A stretch of DNA of 64,000 nt from Fen-1298 sp050015675. Lineage in GTDB: Bacteria; Bacteroidota; Ignavibacteria; UBA10030. The position numbers and the translations under genes are program-made. Shown in pieces: positions 1 through 8,431 of the stretch. How positions within the stretch are numbered: position 1 is the first letter of the stretch; every line of letters starts with the position of its first letter. The notes below the pieces were generated by a model. The model was not told the DNA's origin, searched no databases, and saw only the letters and a list, made by a program, of their open reading frames with translations. Location: positions 1 through 64,000 of the forward strand of contig JBEKAY010000015.1 of NCBI GenBank assembly GCA_050015675.1, written 5' to 3'.

Positions 1-1460
1 ATCAATTCTTGAGGATCGGAGATGTCGGCCGGCGTGATCTTGTTCATCACTTCGGCTGCCGTGTAGCCCAGCATGCGTTCCGCGCCAACGTTGAAAATCT
101 GAATGACGCCCTTCGCATCAGTAGCAATGCTCGAGAAATTGGCGCTGTTAAAAATCGCGCTCTGTAGAGCTCCCGCCTTGAGCAGCGCCTCTTCCGCCTG
201 CTTGCGAGCAGTGTTGTCGGTGCCGATCAGCAGGTAGCCGATAATTGCGTTTTGATCGTCGCGTAGTGCCGTGACCGATACGACAGCCGGGAAGCGGCTA
301 CCATCCTTGCGGATGTAAGTCAATTCGTAAATGTCTTCGATGCCGCGTGAGGCTTTGAACACCAGCGCCTCGAAGCCCGGCGTGATTTGTGTAGAGAGTT
401 CAACGCTCAACGCCTTGGCACGCGCAATCACTTCTTGCGGATCGGAGATGTCGGCGGGCGTGATCTTGTTCATCACTTCGGTAGCCGTATAGCCTAGCAT
501 GCGTTCTGCGCCAACGTTGAAGATCTGAATAACACCTTTCGCGTCAGTGGCAATGCTCGAGAAGTTGGCGCTGTTGAAAATCGCGCTCTGCAGCGCCCCC
601 GCCTTGAGCAACGCCTCTTCCGCCTGCTTGCGTGCGGTATTGTCGGTTCCGATCAGCAGATAGCCAATGATCCCTTCCCGCTCGTCGCGCAGTGCCGTGA
701 CCGACACGATGGCCGGAAAGCGGCTGCCATCCTTGCGGATATAGGTCAGTTCGTAGATGTCCTCGATGCCGCGCGATGCTTTGAATACCAGCGCCTCGAA
801 GCCCGGCGTAATCGGCGTGGAGAGTTCGACACTCAACGCCTTGGCACGCACAATTACTTCCTGCGGATCAGAAATGTCGGCCGGCGTGATCTTATTCATC
901 ACGTCAGCGGCTGCGTATCCCAGCATCCGCTCAGCGCCAACATTGAAAATTTGAATAACACCCTTCGCGTCAGTGGCAATGCTCGAGAAATTGGCGCTAT
1001 TGAAAATCGCGCTCTGCAGAGCTCCCGCCTTGAGCAGCGCCTCTTCCGCCTGCTTGCGAGCAGTGTTGTCGGTGCCAATCAGCAGATAGCCGATGATCCC
1101 ATCCTGCTCGTCGCGCAGCGCTGTGACCGACACGATGGCTGGAAAGCGGCTGCCATCCTTTCGGATATAGGTCAACTCGTAGATGTCCTCGATGCCGCGT
1201 GAGGCTTTGAACACCAACGCTTCGAAGCCCGGCGTGATCGGTGTGGAGAGCTCGACGCTCAACGCCTTGGCACGCACAATTACTTCTTGCGGATCGGAGA
1301 TGTCAGCCGGTGTGATCTTGTTCATCACGTCGGCGGCTGTGTAGCCCAGCATGCGTTCCGCACCGACGTTGAAGATTTGAATGACGCCCTTCTCGTCGGT
1401 AGCAATACTCGAGAAGTTGGCGCTGTTGAGAATCGCGTTCTGCAATGCCCCCGCCTTGAG
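1..1460 (-). repeat. 426-bp in-frame tandem repeats encoding PAS domains
   Basis: The motif beginning GATGTCGG on the plus strand recurs at 21, 447, 873 and 1299, exactly 426 bp apart each time. The start of the AVLKAGAL-type linker recurs at 1460 and 1034. The period is divisible by three, so every unit keeps the reading frame. Copies differ by scattered, mostly synonymous substitutions. This points to recent tandem amplification or ongoing gene conversion. Confidence 0.9.
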
Positions 1461-1553
1461 CACAGCCTCTTTGCTTTGAACTTCAATAATGACCTTCGCC
1501 GCGCCGGCAGCGAGACGTTCGGCTTTTTTGGGAAATAGCAGTGGTGTTTTCAT
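1..1553 (-). CDS. Multi-PAS sensory protein, N-terminal part (3' end outside window)
   Basis: The frame is open from an ATG at 1553 to the window edge (517 complete codons), and the C-terminus is missing. A plausible RBS (AAAGGAAT) lies 7 nt upstream of the ATG. After about 30 residues of N-terminal linker the protein is a head-to-tail series of PAS domains of exactly 142 residues. Each contains NSANFSSIATDAKGVIQIF, GAERMLGYTA, ITPADISDPQE, a YIRKDGSRFP segment and GYLLIGTDNTARKQAEEAL. Three full copies and part of a fourth are visible. PAS domains sense ligands, redox state or light, and usually precede a histidine kinase, GGDEF or other output domain, which here must lie beyond position 1. 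The near identity of the copies is unusual (see the repeat entry). Product class is confident; the output domain is unknown. Confidence 0.85.
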   Translation of the reverse strand, partial: MKTPLLFPKKAERLAAGAAKVIIEVQSKEAVLKAGALQNAILNSANFSSIATDEKGVIQIFNVGAERMLGYTAADVMNKITPADISDPQEVIVRAKALSVELSTPITPGFEALVFKASRGIEDIYELTYIRKDGSRFPAIVSVTALRDEQDGIIGYLLIGTDNTARKQAEEALLKAGALQSAIFNSANFSSIATDAKGVIQIFNVGAERMLGYAAADVMNKITPADISDPQEVIVRAKALSVELSTPITPGFEALVFKASRGIEDIYELTYIRKDGSRFPAIVSVTALRDEREGIIGYLLIGTDNTARKQAEEALLKAGALQSAIFNSANFSSIATDAKGVIQIFNVGAERMLGYTATEVMNKITPADISDPQEVIARAKALSVELSTQITPGFEALVFKASRGIEDIYELTYIRKDGSRFPAVVSVTALRDDQNAIIGYLLIGTDNTARKQAEEALLKAGALQSAIFNSANFSSIATDAKGVIQIFNVGAERMLGYTAAEVMNKITPADISDPQEL

Positions 1554-1835
1554 AGGTTTAATTCCTTTAGTGTTAAAATCTTCTATTGTCTCTTTCTTGA
1601 TTAAAGCGGCCGAAGGTTGTGCGGCAGGTGAACCGGTGTTGTCTTGTTTTACCGTTGTTATCCTCCATCCATACCAAGTATTTCCTTTTCTATCTGTGAG
1701 AATATCATGTCCGTGGTCTCAACACAGCAAAGTTCAGATGCAAATGACTTCAAAACTTCCAGTGACGGCTCCCTTACGCCTGCCTGACTATGTTATGGAG
1801 GCGGGGAATCTGGCAACCAGACAATATTCTCATAT

Positions 1836-2768
1836 TTAAAAACCCCACAGCAACCAACTATCTTTTGCTTTATCCATAAGTATTTTAAAGCCGGCTGCAC
1901 CTTTTTTCAAAGTAACAAGAGTAGAATCGAAATTTTGCATGGTGCTACTCTTTGCATCTATAAGATTTTTTAATTCTTTGGAACCTTCTTTCAAATTCAC
2001 TAAAGTAGAATCAATATTTTGTGCGTAGCTGCCTTTTGCATTATCCATAAGAATTCTTAATCCTTCTGAACTTTCTTTCAAATTCACAAAAGTAGAATCA
2101 ATATTATGCTCCAGGGTTTGATCCATTAATAGCCTGCCTATTGTTCCTTGTCCTGACCTTATATTCTTCGTTATCTTAGACAAATCACTTGCGATATTGG
2201 ATGAATTATCAACAGTTGTTTTTATTGATAACAAAATATCGTCAATATTGATTGCTCCTTTTCCTGATCGTATATTGCCTGTAATTTTAGACAAATCACT
2301 TGTAATATTGGATGTATTATCGATAGTCGTTTTTAATGATATCATAATATCGTCCATATTAATTGGTTGGACTGTTGCGACAATATCGTTGTTTTCTATT
2401 TCCTTTTTTCCACCTGTTCCAGGAGTTATGATCAAAGTCTTATTTCCCATAAGTCCCTCTGAGCCAATACTAGCAATCGCATCTTTCTTTATAAACTTTC
2501 GAATGTTTTCATCAATGAGTAATTCTACTCTGACGGAAGAATCACTCACGACACTAATGTTATCTATAGTCCCCACGTTTATTCCTGAGAACCGTACGTT
2601 ATTTCCTGCTTGAAGTCCGCCAACATCTCTAAATACTCCGCTTACGCGAAAGGTCCTTCTGAATAATTGCTGCCTCTCACCGATAAAGTATATTCCCACA
2701 ATGAATAGCGCTATTCCAATGGAAACAAATATTCCAAGCCTGATCTTGTTGCTTGTATGTTTTTTCAT
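1836..2768 (-). CDS. mlaD: MlaD-like MCE-domain lipid-binding protein
   Basis: This is a 310-aa protein with a short cytoplasmic N-terminus, one membrane anchor (about residues 9-27, LGIFVSIGIALFIVGIYFI) and an MCE domain (about 35-125) containing GLQAGNNVRFSGINVGTI and GSEGLMGNKTL, the classic MlaD signature. The C-terminal half (about 135-310) is a repeated, Ser/Asn/Lys-rich segment with recurring NIDSTLVNLKEGSKELK-like units, probably helical or coiled. MlaD homologues sit in the inner membrane with the MlaF ATPase and MlaE permease and move phospholipids between membranes. The gene is last in the order mlaE-mlaF-mlaD, 30 bp after mlaF. No mlaB or mlaC follows, which is usual outside Proteobacteria. 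Confidence 0.85.
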   Translation of the reverse strand: MKKHTSNKIRLGIFVSIGIALFIVGIYFIGERQQLFRRTFRVSGVFRDVGGLQAGNNVRFSGINVGTIDNISVVSDSSVRVELLIDENIRKFIKKDAIASIGSEGLMGNKTLIITPGTGGKKEIENNDIVATVQPINMDDIMISLKTTIDNTSNITSDLSKITGNIRSGKGAINIDDILLSIKTTVDNSSNIASDLSKITKNIRSGQGTIGRLLMDQTLEHNIDSTFVNLKESSEGLRILMDNAKGSYAQNIDSTLVNLKEGSKELKNLIDAKSSTMQNFDSTLVTLKKGAAGFKILMDKAKDSWLLWGF

Positions 2769-2798
2769 TTAAACTACTCTTTTAATGTGTCTGATTCT

Positions 2799-3578
2799 TT
2801 ATTCAAAAAATGAACGTATCCATGCATCGGTCGAATTCCGGAGATCGGTATATGAACCCTCTGCAGCGCAAATTCCATCTTTGAGCACGATGATTCGATT
2901 TGCAGTACGCCTGGCACAATCAATATCGTGTGTGATAATGACGGAGGAAGTATCATAGATTCGTTGCGTTTCCAGAATGAGTTTACTTATTTCTTTTGAT
3001 GTTATCGGATCTAGCCCAGTTGTAGGTTCATCATAAAGCATTATCTCAGGTTTTAAAATCAACGTTCGGGCTAAACCTAATCTCTTACGCATACCACCGG
3101 ATAGTTCTGAAGGCTTCTCATTGATTGTTTCAGAAAGTCCAACGTGTTGCAGTGCTTCTTTTACCAGCGAGTTTATAGTTTCTTTCGGTATTGAATGTAC
3201 TTGTCTTCTTAGCGGGAATTCAAGATTTTCTCTCACCGTCAAGGAATCATAGAGGGCACCGCTTTGAAAAAGGAAACCTATCTTTTTGCGTAATTCAAAG
3301 AGCTCCTTACCATCGAGTTCAGAAATATTCTGCCCAAGTATAACAAGCCTACCGTCATCAAAATCATCCAATCCCACAATACATTTTATGAGTACTGATT
3401 TACCAGTTCCGGATTGCCCAAGTATAACGATGGTTTCTCCTTTATGAATCACCAAATTGATATCCCGCAACACATGATTATTCCCATAAGATTTCTTAAG
3501 ATGTTCCATCTCAACAACAACAAGCCCGTTGTGTTTATTGTCGTGTTTAGTTTTTTTAGAGGTTGCTGTGGTTGTCAT
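2799..3578 (-). CDS. mlaF: MlaF-like ABC transporter ATPase
   Basis: This is a 259-aa ABC ATPase with all nucleotide-binding motifs: Walker A GQSGTGKS, Q-loop FLFQSGALYDSLTVREN, signature LSGGMRKRLGLART, Walker B IMLYDEPTTGLDP and switch ITHDI. The GMRKR signature and the FQSGALYDSLTV Q-loop are typical of MlaF/MKL-type ATPases that pair with MlaE permeases. It hydrolyses ATP to power lipid transport at the inner membrane. It lies 17 bp downstream of the permease gene and 30 bp upstream of mlaD, so the three are almost certainly one operon. The first 20 or so residues are Lys/Asn/Thr-rich and precede the conserved start of the ABC fold (VEMEHLKKSYG). Confidence 0.9.
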   Translation of the reverse strand: MTTTATSKKTKHDNKHNGLVVVEMEHLKKSYGNNHVLRDINLVIHKGETIVILGQSGTGKSVLIKCIVGLDDFDDGRLVILGQNISELDGKELFELRKKIGFLFQSGALYDSLTVRENLEFPLRRQVHSIPKETINSLVKEALQHVGLSETINEKPSELSGGMRKRLGLARTLILKPEIMLYDEPTTGLDPITSKEISKLILETQRIYDTSSVIITHDIDCARRTANRIIVLKDGICAAEGSYTDLRNSTDAWIRSFFE

Positions 3579-3595
3579 TCTTCTCGTTACTCGAA

Positions 3596-4438
3596 TTAGT
3601 CTTGAAACAAACTTGTAATTTGCACCGCGATCATATCTAATATAAAAACCATTAACGATGCGAATACAACGGCAGAGTTAGCCGCTTTTCCAACTCCTTC
3701 AGTTCCCTTGTTTGAATGATATCCTTTATAACTTCCTATAATGCCAATTGCAAATCCGAAGAAAAAGGTTTTGATGAATGCCGGTAACAGATCATTAAAT
3801 GCGAGACTCTGAAATACCTGCGAAAAAAACAGGTAGAAGCTTACGTGTCCCTTCAGGTTAACGCCGACAAATGATCCTAACAAACCAATCGTATCGGCAA
3901 ATACCACCAATACCGGAAGCATCAATGTTGCAGCCATTACCCTTGTGTCAACAAGATATTTGAACGGATTGGTGTCTGAAACCCACATCGCATCTATTTG
4001 TTCGGTTACATTCATAGAGGCCAGCTCTGCCCCGATTCCCGATCCGACTTTTCCGGCAAAGATCAATGCAGTGACAACCGGTCCGATTTCCCGTATGATG
4101 GAAACTGCTACCATCGCAGGCAACCATGATTCCGCTCCAAACTTCGCCAACGTGGGTCTTGACTGAATCGTAAGCACAAGCCCAATGATAAAGCCAGTAA
4201 TACCGACCAAAGGAAGAGACTTGTAACCAACCAAGAAAAACTGTTTAACCAACTCATTGATCTCATACGGCGGTTTAAATGCTTCTTTGAAAAAGCGCAA
4301 TGTAAAAACCGTAAGTGAAGATACTTCTAAAAAGAATTTTTTAATTACTGAATCAGGACTAATATCTGGATAATTTTCCAGGATAATTTCTACTTCTGGG
4401 TTTTCATTTTCAGACTGCTGCAAAATTATTTTTTTCAT
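3596..4438 (-). CDS. mlaE: MlaE-like ABC transporter permease
   Basis: This 280-aa polytopic membrane protein belongs to the MlaE family, with typical segments KQFFLVGYKSLPLVGITGFIIG, GAELASMNVTEQIDAMWVS and a final hydrophobic block ending near the C-terminus. It forms the membrane channel of the Mla-type lipid transporter with the adjacent ATPase and MCE protein. The ATG at 4438 (MKKIILQQ) is chosen. A longer reading would begin at a TTG (4492) and add 18 residues without family similarity. The gene heads the mlaEFD operon. Confidence 0.88.
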   Translation of the reverse strand: MKKIILQQSENENPEVEIILENYPDISPDSVIKKFFLEVSSLTVFTLRFFKEAFKPPYEINELVKQFFLVGYKSLPLVGITGFIIGLVLTIQSRPTLAKFGAESWLPAMVAVSIIREIGPVVTALIFAGKVGSGIGAELASMNVTEQIDAMWVSDTNPFKYLVDTRVMAATLMLPVLVVFADTIGLLGSFVGVNLKGHVSFYLFFSQVFQSLAFNDLLPAFIKTFFFGFAIGIIGSYKGYHSNKGTEGVGKAANSAVVFASLMVFILDMIAVQITSLFQD

Positions 4439-4557
4439 TTTAGTTATAGCATTAAATATCTTGAGTATATCATATCTGTTACACCAAAACAAATATGTTC
4501 AATTCCATATTACTTCAAAACCTATACTTACGGTTCTTGTATTCCCATATTGTTAAA

Positions 4558-4722
4558 TCAATTCTTTGTCCCGTCCACAATATTTCGTCCGCGAATAACT
4601 CTAAGCAAGACAACCACAATGGCGATAACAAGAAGGACGTGGATGAAACCGCCCATGGTATATGAAGTGACTATTCCCAGGAGCCACAATACGATAAGAA
4701 TAACAGCGATTGTAAATAACAT
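4558..4722 (-). CDS. DUF5670 (lmo0937-type) small membrane protein, copy 1
   Basis: This 54-aa protein (MLFTIAVILIVLWLLG start) has two hydrophobic helices separated by TSYTMGGFIHVLL and ends in a basic tail, RVIRGRN. This layout matches the lmo0937/DUF5670 family of tiny two-TM proteins, common in stress-gene clusters and of unknown biochemical role. An RBS (AAAGGATA) precedes the ATG. Two paralogues lie at 7272 and 15648. Copies 1 and 2 also share their leader (AGGATACTT.TTATG), showing duplication of gene plus RBS. Confidence 0.85.
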   Translation of the reverse strand: MLFTIAVILIVLWLLGIVTSYTMGGFIHVLLVIAIVVVLLRVIRGRNIVDGTKN

Positions 4723-4783
4723 AAGAAGTATCCTTTCTTTTATTTGAATGCATTTTAACTTTATTACTCTCAGATATTTTTAA

Positions 4784-5206
4784 TTATTTTGTTGAATTGA
4801 TTCTTCCTTCGTTCCGCATTTGCCCACTCCGTACAAAGTGTTCCCGGACTTTTGCTGCAAGCTGGTCGTAAGGCATTTTATCCATTGTCTCTATACCAAC
4901 GATTCGCGCACCGAATGATTCGGCACGAAGACGTTTTTCGAACTCGCCCTTCGCTTCACCGGGACCAAGTATAAGAATTGAATCTGCATCACGAATACAC
5001 AAGGCCACCTTATCGTAATACTTGTCGAGATGTCCCGTAAATCGCCTGTCACGCTGGTCCTCTGCCGAGGCAACCTGTGCTCCACCAGAGAATCGGATAT
5101 GTTTTTCCATGTCTGATGGTATTTCACGGATCTCTTCTCTTTTTTCTCCGAGGCTTACAATAACTGCCTTTCGGTGGTCTATCCATACACCCACATTATT
5201 TTTCAT
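4784..5206 (-). CDS. Bacterial eRF1-domain-like (baeRF-type) protein
   Basis: This 140-aa protein begins NNVGVWIDHRKAVIV and contains SILILGPGEAKGEFEKRL. The GPGEAKGEF stretch is characteristic of the domain-3 fold of eukaryotic/archaeal release factor eRF1 and Pelota, which occurs as stand-alone or fused bacterial proteins (baeRF families) thought to act around ribosomes or in stress. The ATG at 5206 has an AAGGAA site 7 nt upstream; a TTG six codons earlier is less likely. There is no signal peptide or membrane segment, so it is cytoplasmic. It sits among small stress-type genes. The fold call is from motif memory; function is not established. Confidence 0.6.
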   Translation of the reverse strand: MKNNVGVWIDHRKAVIVSLGEKREEIREIPSDMEKHIRFSGGAQVASAEDQRDRRFTGHLDKYYDKVALCIRDADSILILGPGEAKGEFEKRLRAESFGARIVGIETMDKMPYDQLAAKVREHFVRSGQMRNEGRINSTK

Positions 5207-5330
5207 AGATTTTTCCTTTTCCAATCAGATTCACCAGATTCCCGAATAGCTAATCACTTCTTTGGATGTCTGTTGTTCGACACGTTTTCAAAGAAACGAT
5301 CAAGCTTCGTTGCTGCGGCTCATCATTATC

Positions 5331-5576
5331 TTAGAATAAATCCTTCATTGTCTTTCCTATTCCATCCTTATTATGCTTGAAGTTCGTCTTGAACTTTTTC
5401 CATTTACGTTGTCCCTCATCCACATATTCTTCCAACTTCTTCTTCAGGTTGCGATTTTTCTTTTCCAGCACTGCCATTTCATTGTTGTAATTCGCTTTGA
5501 CCTTGAGCCCGGCTTCTTCCATATTTTCTTTAAATGCATCAATCCTCTTTTCATTTGCCTTGATTATGTTTTTCAT
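5331..5576 (-). CDS. Small Lys/Glu-rich coiled-coil protein
   Basis: The ATG at 5576 has a strong RBS (GGAGAACC) directly upstream and gives 81 residues. Longer in-frame starts would overlap the end of the next gene without any RBS. The protein is almost entirely charged heptad-like helix (for example AVLEKKNRNLKKKLEEYVDE) and resembles small stress-associated coiled-coil proteins. I cannot assign a defined family. It is cytoplasmic, with no signal peptide or Cys. Confidence 0.6.
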   Translation of the reverse strand: MKNIIKANEKRIDAFKENMEEAGLKVKANYNNEMAVLEKKNRNLKKKLEEYVDEGQRKWKKFKTNFKHNKDGIGKTMKDLF

Positions 5577-5659
5577 GGTTCTCCTTTTTGATTTGCTCAA
5601 CAGTTTGTTAATATTGATGGCTAGACTTGCCCGTGTAACCATGGTTGCAGCTTTCATTT

Positions 5660-6946
5660 TTATCGTTCTCCCTTCCTTTTTTCCTTTTCGTCCTGATTAA
5701 CCTTGGGCTGCGAAGGTTGCGCCATGCGATTCTCTTTGGGTGGATTTACCATATGCGGTTGCTGTTCCATCCCCTTATTGTTGGAAGGATTAGCATTCCG
5801 CTTCGACGGTTGACTCTTATTAGGCTGAGCAACATTCTGTGGTTGCTTTTGTTTTCCCATACTGTTGGATGGCTTAATAGCCCGCGGCCGCGTTGGTTGA
5901 CCCTTATTGGGTGAAGCAACATTCTGTGGTTGCTTTTGTTTCTCCTGACTGTTGGGCAAGTTAACAACCCGCGACTGTGGTGGTTGAACCTTGTTAGGTG
6001 TATTGACGGAACGAGATGGTTGTACCTTTTGTCTGTTGTTAATTGCCGGAGTGATATTGGTTGGCCGTGCCGGTTGTACCTTTTGTCTATTGTTATTAGC
6101 AGGATTGATATTCGGGATTGGATTTACTGTCTTTCTTTCCGCTGGTCGTTTTACTTCTTTCAAATTGACTACTTTTGACGGTACCGGTCTCCGGCCATTT
6201 TCATCGTTCTTTTGTACTTGTGGCCTGTATATCTGCAACTGTCCATTCCTCAGATTCTGTCCCGGTGTTGCGTTATCATGAATAACAACAGGTTGGATGG
6301 ATCTCCCTGTAATTTTTTGCACATCGGCTCTGTCAGGTCCAGAAACATATGTCGAGTGGCGGTTTTGATCGATGTAAGTTCTATTTATCACTGAAGAATT
6401 TTTTATAATCGTAACGTTATTAGTTCGATTGACATAATAATGATTGATGTCGGTCCTTGAAAAATCTTTGTCTCTGACGAATCTCCAGCGGTCATTGGGT
6501 ACTGTATATCCACTACCGAAAGAAACACTAAGGCTGATTCCGGGTCTCATCGGCGCCCAGCCATAATATCCATCCGCTCTTCTCCAGTTAACCCATGAGG
6601 GGCCCCATTCATAATCAGGGACCCAAAACCAACCATAATAATCATCATAATCCCAACGACCATAATGGAATGGTGCCCATCCCCAACTATAACCGGACAC
6701 CCATGTCCAGCCATATTCGGTCCAGATCCAATGCCCATTAGTAGAATAAGGGGCGAAATCCGGTCCGGCTGATGGGATCCATACATACCCATAATTGGGA
6801 TAATCGACCCACTGACCGTAAGGAGTTAATTCATTATAAAAGACCCCGAAGCTCACACTGCCTTGCTGCGCAGATGCTTCTTGCGGTATTATCCATGCAT
6901 ACGAATTCAATGCTACGATCAAGGCAACCATTTTTAAATATCTCAT
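5660..6946 (-). CDS. Secreted DUF6600-type Trp/Tyr-rich protein with Pro/Gln/Asn-rich tail
   Basis: This 428-aa protein has an N-terminal signal peptide (MRYLKMVALIVALNSYAWI, then ..EASAQ). Residues about 30-150 form a Trp/Tyr/Gly-rich domain with LTPYGQWVDYPNYGYVWIP, NGHWIWTEYGWTWVS, YSWGWAPFHYGRW and YYGWFWVPDYEWGP, matching the DUF6600 family common in Bacteroidota. The C-terminal 200 residues are low-complexity, basic and rich in Pro/Asn/Gln/Lys, with repeated QKVQP and KQKQPQNVA units. The ATG at 6946 follows an AAAGGATCC site. It is probably exported to the periplasm or surface. No enzymatic function is known for the family. Confidence 0.75.
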   Translation of the reverse strand: MRYLKMVALIVALNSYAWIIPQEASAQQGSVSFGVFYNELTPYGQWVDYPNYGYVWIPSAGPDFAPYSTNGHWIWTEYGWTWVSGYSWGWAPFHYGRWDYDDYYGWFWVPDYEWGPSWVNWRRADGYYGWAPMRPGISLSVSFGSGYTVPNDRWRFVRDKDFSRTDINHYYVNRTNNVTIIKNSSVINRTYIDQNRHSTYVSGPDRADVQKITGRSIQPVVIHDNATPGQNLRNGQLQIYRPQVQKNDENGRRPVPSKVVNLKEVKRPAERKTVNPIPNINPANNNRQKVQPARPTNITPAINNRQKVQPSRSVNTPNKVQPPQSRVVNLPNSQEKQKQPQNVASPNKGQPTRPRAIKPSNSMGKQKQPQNVAQPNKSQPSKRNANPSNNKGMEQQPHMVNPPKENRMAQPSQPKVNQDEKEKRKGER

Positions 6947-7018
6947 TGTTGGATCCTTTATTATCATGAATTCAATAATTATTAATTCCTTATTTCAGAA
7001 TAGATGTAAGACCCATTC

Positions 7019-7225
7019 TCAAACTGTCTTTGATCTGCGCAACAAACCCACTAGACCTAGAACGGTCGCGACAATGCCGCCTACTAACATCCATATCGAT
7101 TTATCGGTTGCTGAGCCAGTGAAAAATCGAGAAACGTCAGAGCTGGATGAGTCATACGCACTGATGCCAAAGATCAAAAGAAGAATGCCGCCGGCAAGAA
7201 CTGCAAGTGAGATTGCTTTATTCAT
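7019..7225 (-). CDS. DUF3185 small membrane protein
   Basis: This 68-aa protein has two hydrophobic helices (about 5-24 and 45-62) around a conserved loop, SSDVSRFFTGSATDKSIW, the hallmark of DUF3185. The C-terminus is basic (LLRRSKTV). A GAGGAATT RBS precedes the ATG. Family members are inner-membrane proteins often found beside stress genes; the role is unknown. Confidence 0.85.
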   Translation of the reverse strand: MNKAISLAVLAGGILLLIFGISAYDSSSSDVSRFFTGSATDKSIWMLVGGIVATVLGLVGLLRRSKTV

Positions 7226-7271
7226 AGATAATTCCTCGTTTTAATTTTCCTTACCTTGCCCCACGAAATAG

Positions 7272-7421
7272 TCACACGGGTTTTCGTCCGCTAATGACGT
7301 TGACCAAAATAACCACAATAGCGATTACCAGAAGAACGTGAATGAATCCACCTATGGTATAGGAAGAAACTAACCCGATGAGCCATAATATGACGAGAAC
7401 AACAGCGATAGTATATAGCAT
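7272..7421 (-). CDS. DUF5670 small membrane protein, copy 2
   Basis: This 49-aa protein (MLYTIAVVLVILWLIG) has the loop SSYTIGGFIHVLLVIAI and the tail VISGRKPV. It has the same two-helix layout as the copies at 4558 and 15648. Its leader (AGGATACTTATT then ATG) is nearly identical to that of copy 1. Confidence 0.83.
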   Translation of the reverse strand: MLYTIAVVLVILWLIGLVSSYTIGGFIHVLLVIAIVVILVNVISGRKPV

Positions 7422-7438
7422 AATAAGTATCCTATCTT

Positions 7439-7936
7439 TTATGATTTAGTTTTCAATGCAGGGGGCGAACCATGGCGCAACCCCACTTTTGTTGAGATGA
7501 ATAGCTTACTAACATGCCGCACCTTTAGAGTGAACATCACAGCATAAATGGCAGCAGACAATACTATAAGCAATGTGTTTTTCTTTGTTGAGGGCATCTC
7601 TCGCAGATATCCTCTTTGTAGCGTGCTTTTCACACGCTCCGCTTCCTGTTCCATCACGGCTAATCGCGTATAATAATCAGGAATTTTATTGAGATGTGCC
7701 CATGCGATCTTGCCTGTCACCATCGGTTCATCATGGGTGACATCCGTTGCTGGGTCTTTTCGCCCATGTTCAAGCTCAACGTTCAAACCCATTGTGAATT
7801 GCTCAACTTCAAATTTGCCCCAGCGTATTCCCAAGGCATCTCCGATCTGCTTTCCTTCAGCGAAGCTAAACTGTTTCTTTTCACTAACTGTTTTTATGTC
7901 TTGAATATGTTTTATGATTTCTTTTATAGAGAACAT
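7439..7936 (-). CDS. DUF5661 protein with C-terminal membrane extension
   Basis: Of 165 aa, residues about 20-105 match the DUF5661 signature: FSFAEGKQIGDALGI, FEVEQFTMGLNVELEHGRKDP, THDEPMVTGKIAWAHLN and PDYYTRLAVMEQEAE. Family members usually end near there (about 100-110 aa). Here a further 55 residues include one hydrophobic segment (TLLIVLSAAIYAVMFTLKV), so the protein is probably membrane-anchored. It lies directly upstream of DUF5670 copy 2, with only 17 bp between them. Function is unknown. Confidence 0.72.
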   Translation of the reverse strand: MFSIKEIIKHIQDIKTVSEKKQFSFAEGKQIGDALGIRWGKFEVEQFTMGLNVELEHGRKDPATDVTHDEPMVTGKIAWAHLNKIPDYYTRLAVMEQEAERVKSTLQRGYLREMPSTKKNTLLIVLSAAIYAVMFTLKVRHVSKLFISTKVGLRHGSPPALKTKS

Positions 7937-7966
7937 TGGACGACCCTTTCCTGTCGCATATTCGTA

Positions 7967-8189
7967 TCAGGTGGTCAATGATTTCTTCCTACCAAGCACG
8001 AGAAAAGCACCACCGATGACCATCATTCCGATTCCGGCGTACGGTTGCCAGTTCACTGTGCGTTGGCTATGCTTTTTTTTCTTGAGTTCTTGCAAGTCCG
8101 CCTTCTTCTCTTTGGAAACATTGGTGTAACCCGTTGTAAAGGGTCTTTAACAGATCCATAGTGAAGAAGATGATACCAGCTGTTTTCAT
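7967..8189 (-). pseudogene. Frameshifted small two-TM membrane protein gene
   Basis: An ATG at 8189 with an AAAGGATT RBS opens a frame reading MKTAGIIFFTMDLLKTLYNG, which then terminates after about 40 codons. From the same point the +1 frame continues sensibly as YTNVSKEKKADLQELKKKK, then WQPYAGIGMMVIGGAFLVLGRKK and a stop at 7967. The total is 223 nt, one base more than 74 codons. Joining the frames gives one helix, a charged loop with a KEKKADL motif and a second helix, a common small-membrane-protein layout. The extra base is probably in the CCC run at 8130-8132. It is either a real inactivating indel or a sequencing/assembly error. Confidence 0.7.
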
Positions 8190-8249
8190 GATTGTAATCC
8201 TTTCTTGATGTACATTTTCATTATCGTCTTGTGGAAGGCGGCATCACCG

Positions 8250-8429
8250 TTACTGCCGCAAATCCCAAAACAGATTATTTACTGGACGATGGGATCGATT
8301 TCTGTTCTTGGTTCCATTATTCACAATTTCTTTTGACATTGAATCGTCAGTATTTTTGAAAATACTCCCAAGCATCATAGATAATACAATTGCAAGCAGA
8401 TACAGAATGATGTCTATGAGGATTGTCAT
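8250..8429 (-). CDS. Small hypothetical membrane protein
   Basis: This 59-aa ORF begins MTILIDIILYLLAIVLSMMLG, one N-terminal hydrophobic helix, followed by a polar Asn/Arg/Ser-rich tail ending FWDLRQ. A GGAGAAATAATT RBS is well placed. It lies 2 bp from the lipoprotein gene at 8432 and probably belongs to the same transcript. I do not recognise a family. Confidence 0.55.
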   Translation of the reverse strand: MTILIDIILYLLAIVLSMMLGSIFKNTDDSMSKEIVNNGTKNRNRSHRPVNNLFWDLRQ

Positions 8430-8431
8430 AA

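Noticed and set aside
757..1538. Several plus-strand ORFs across the first 1.5 kb
   Set aside because: They are antisense shadows of the PAS repeats; the minus strand is open throughout with clear PAS motifs and an RBS.
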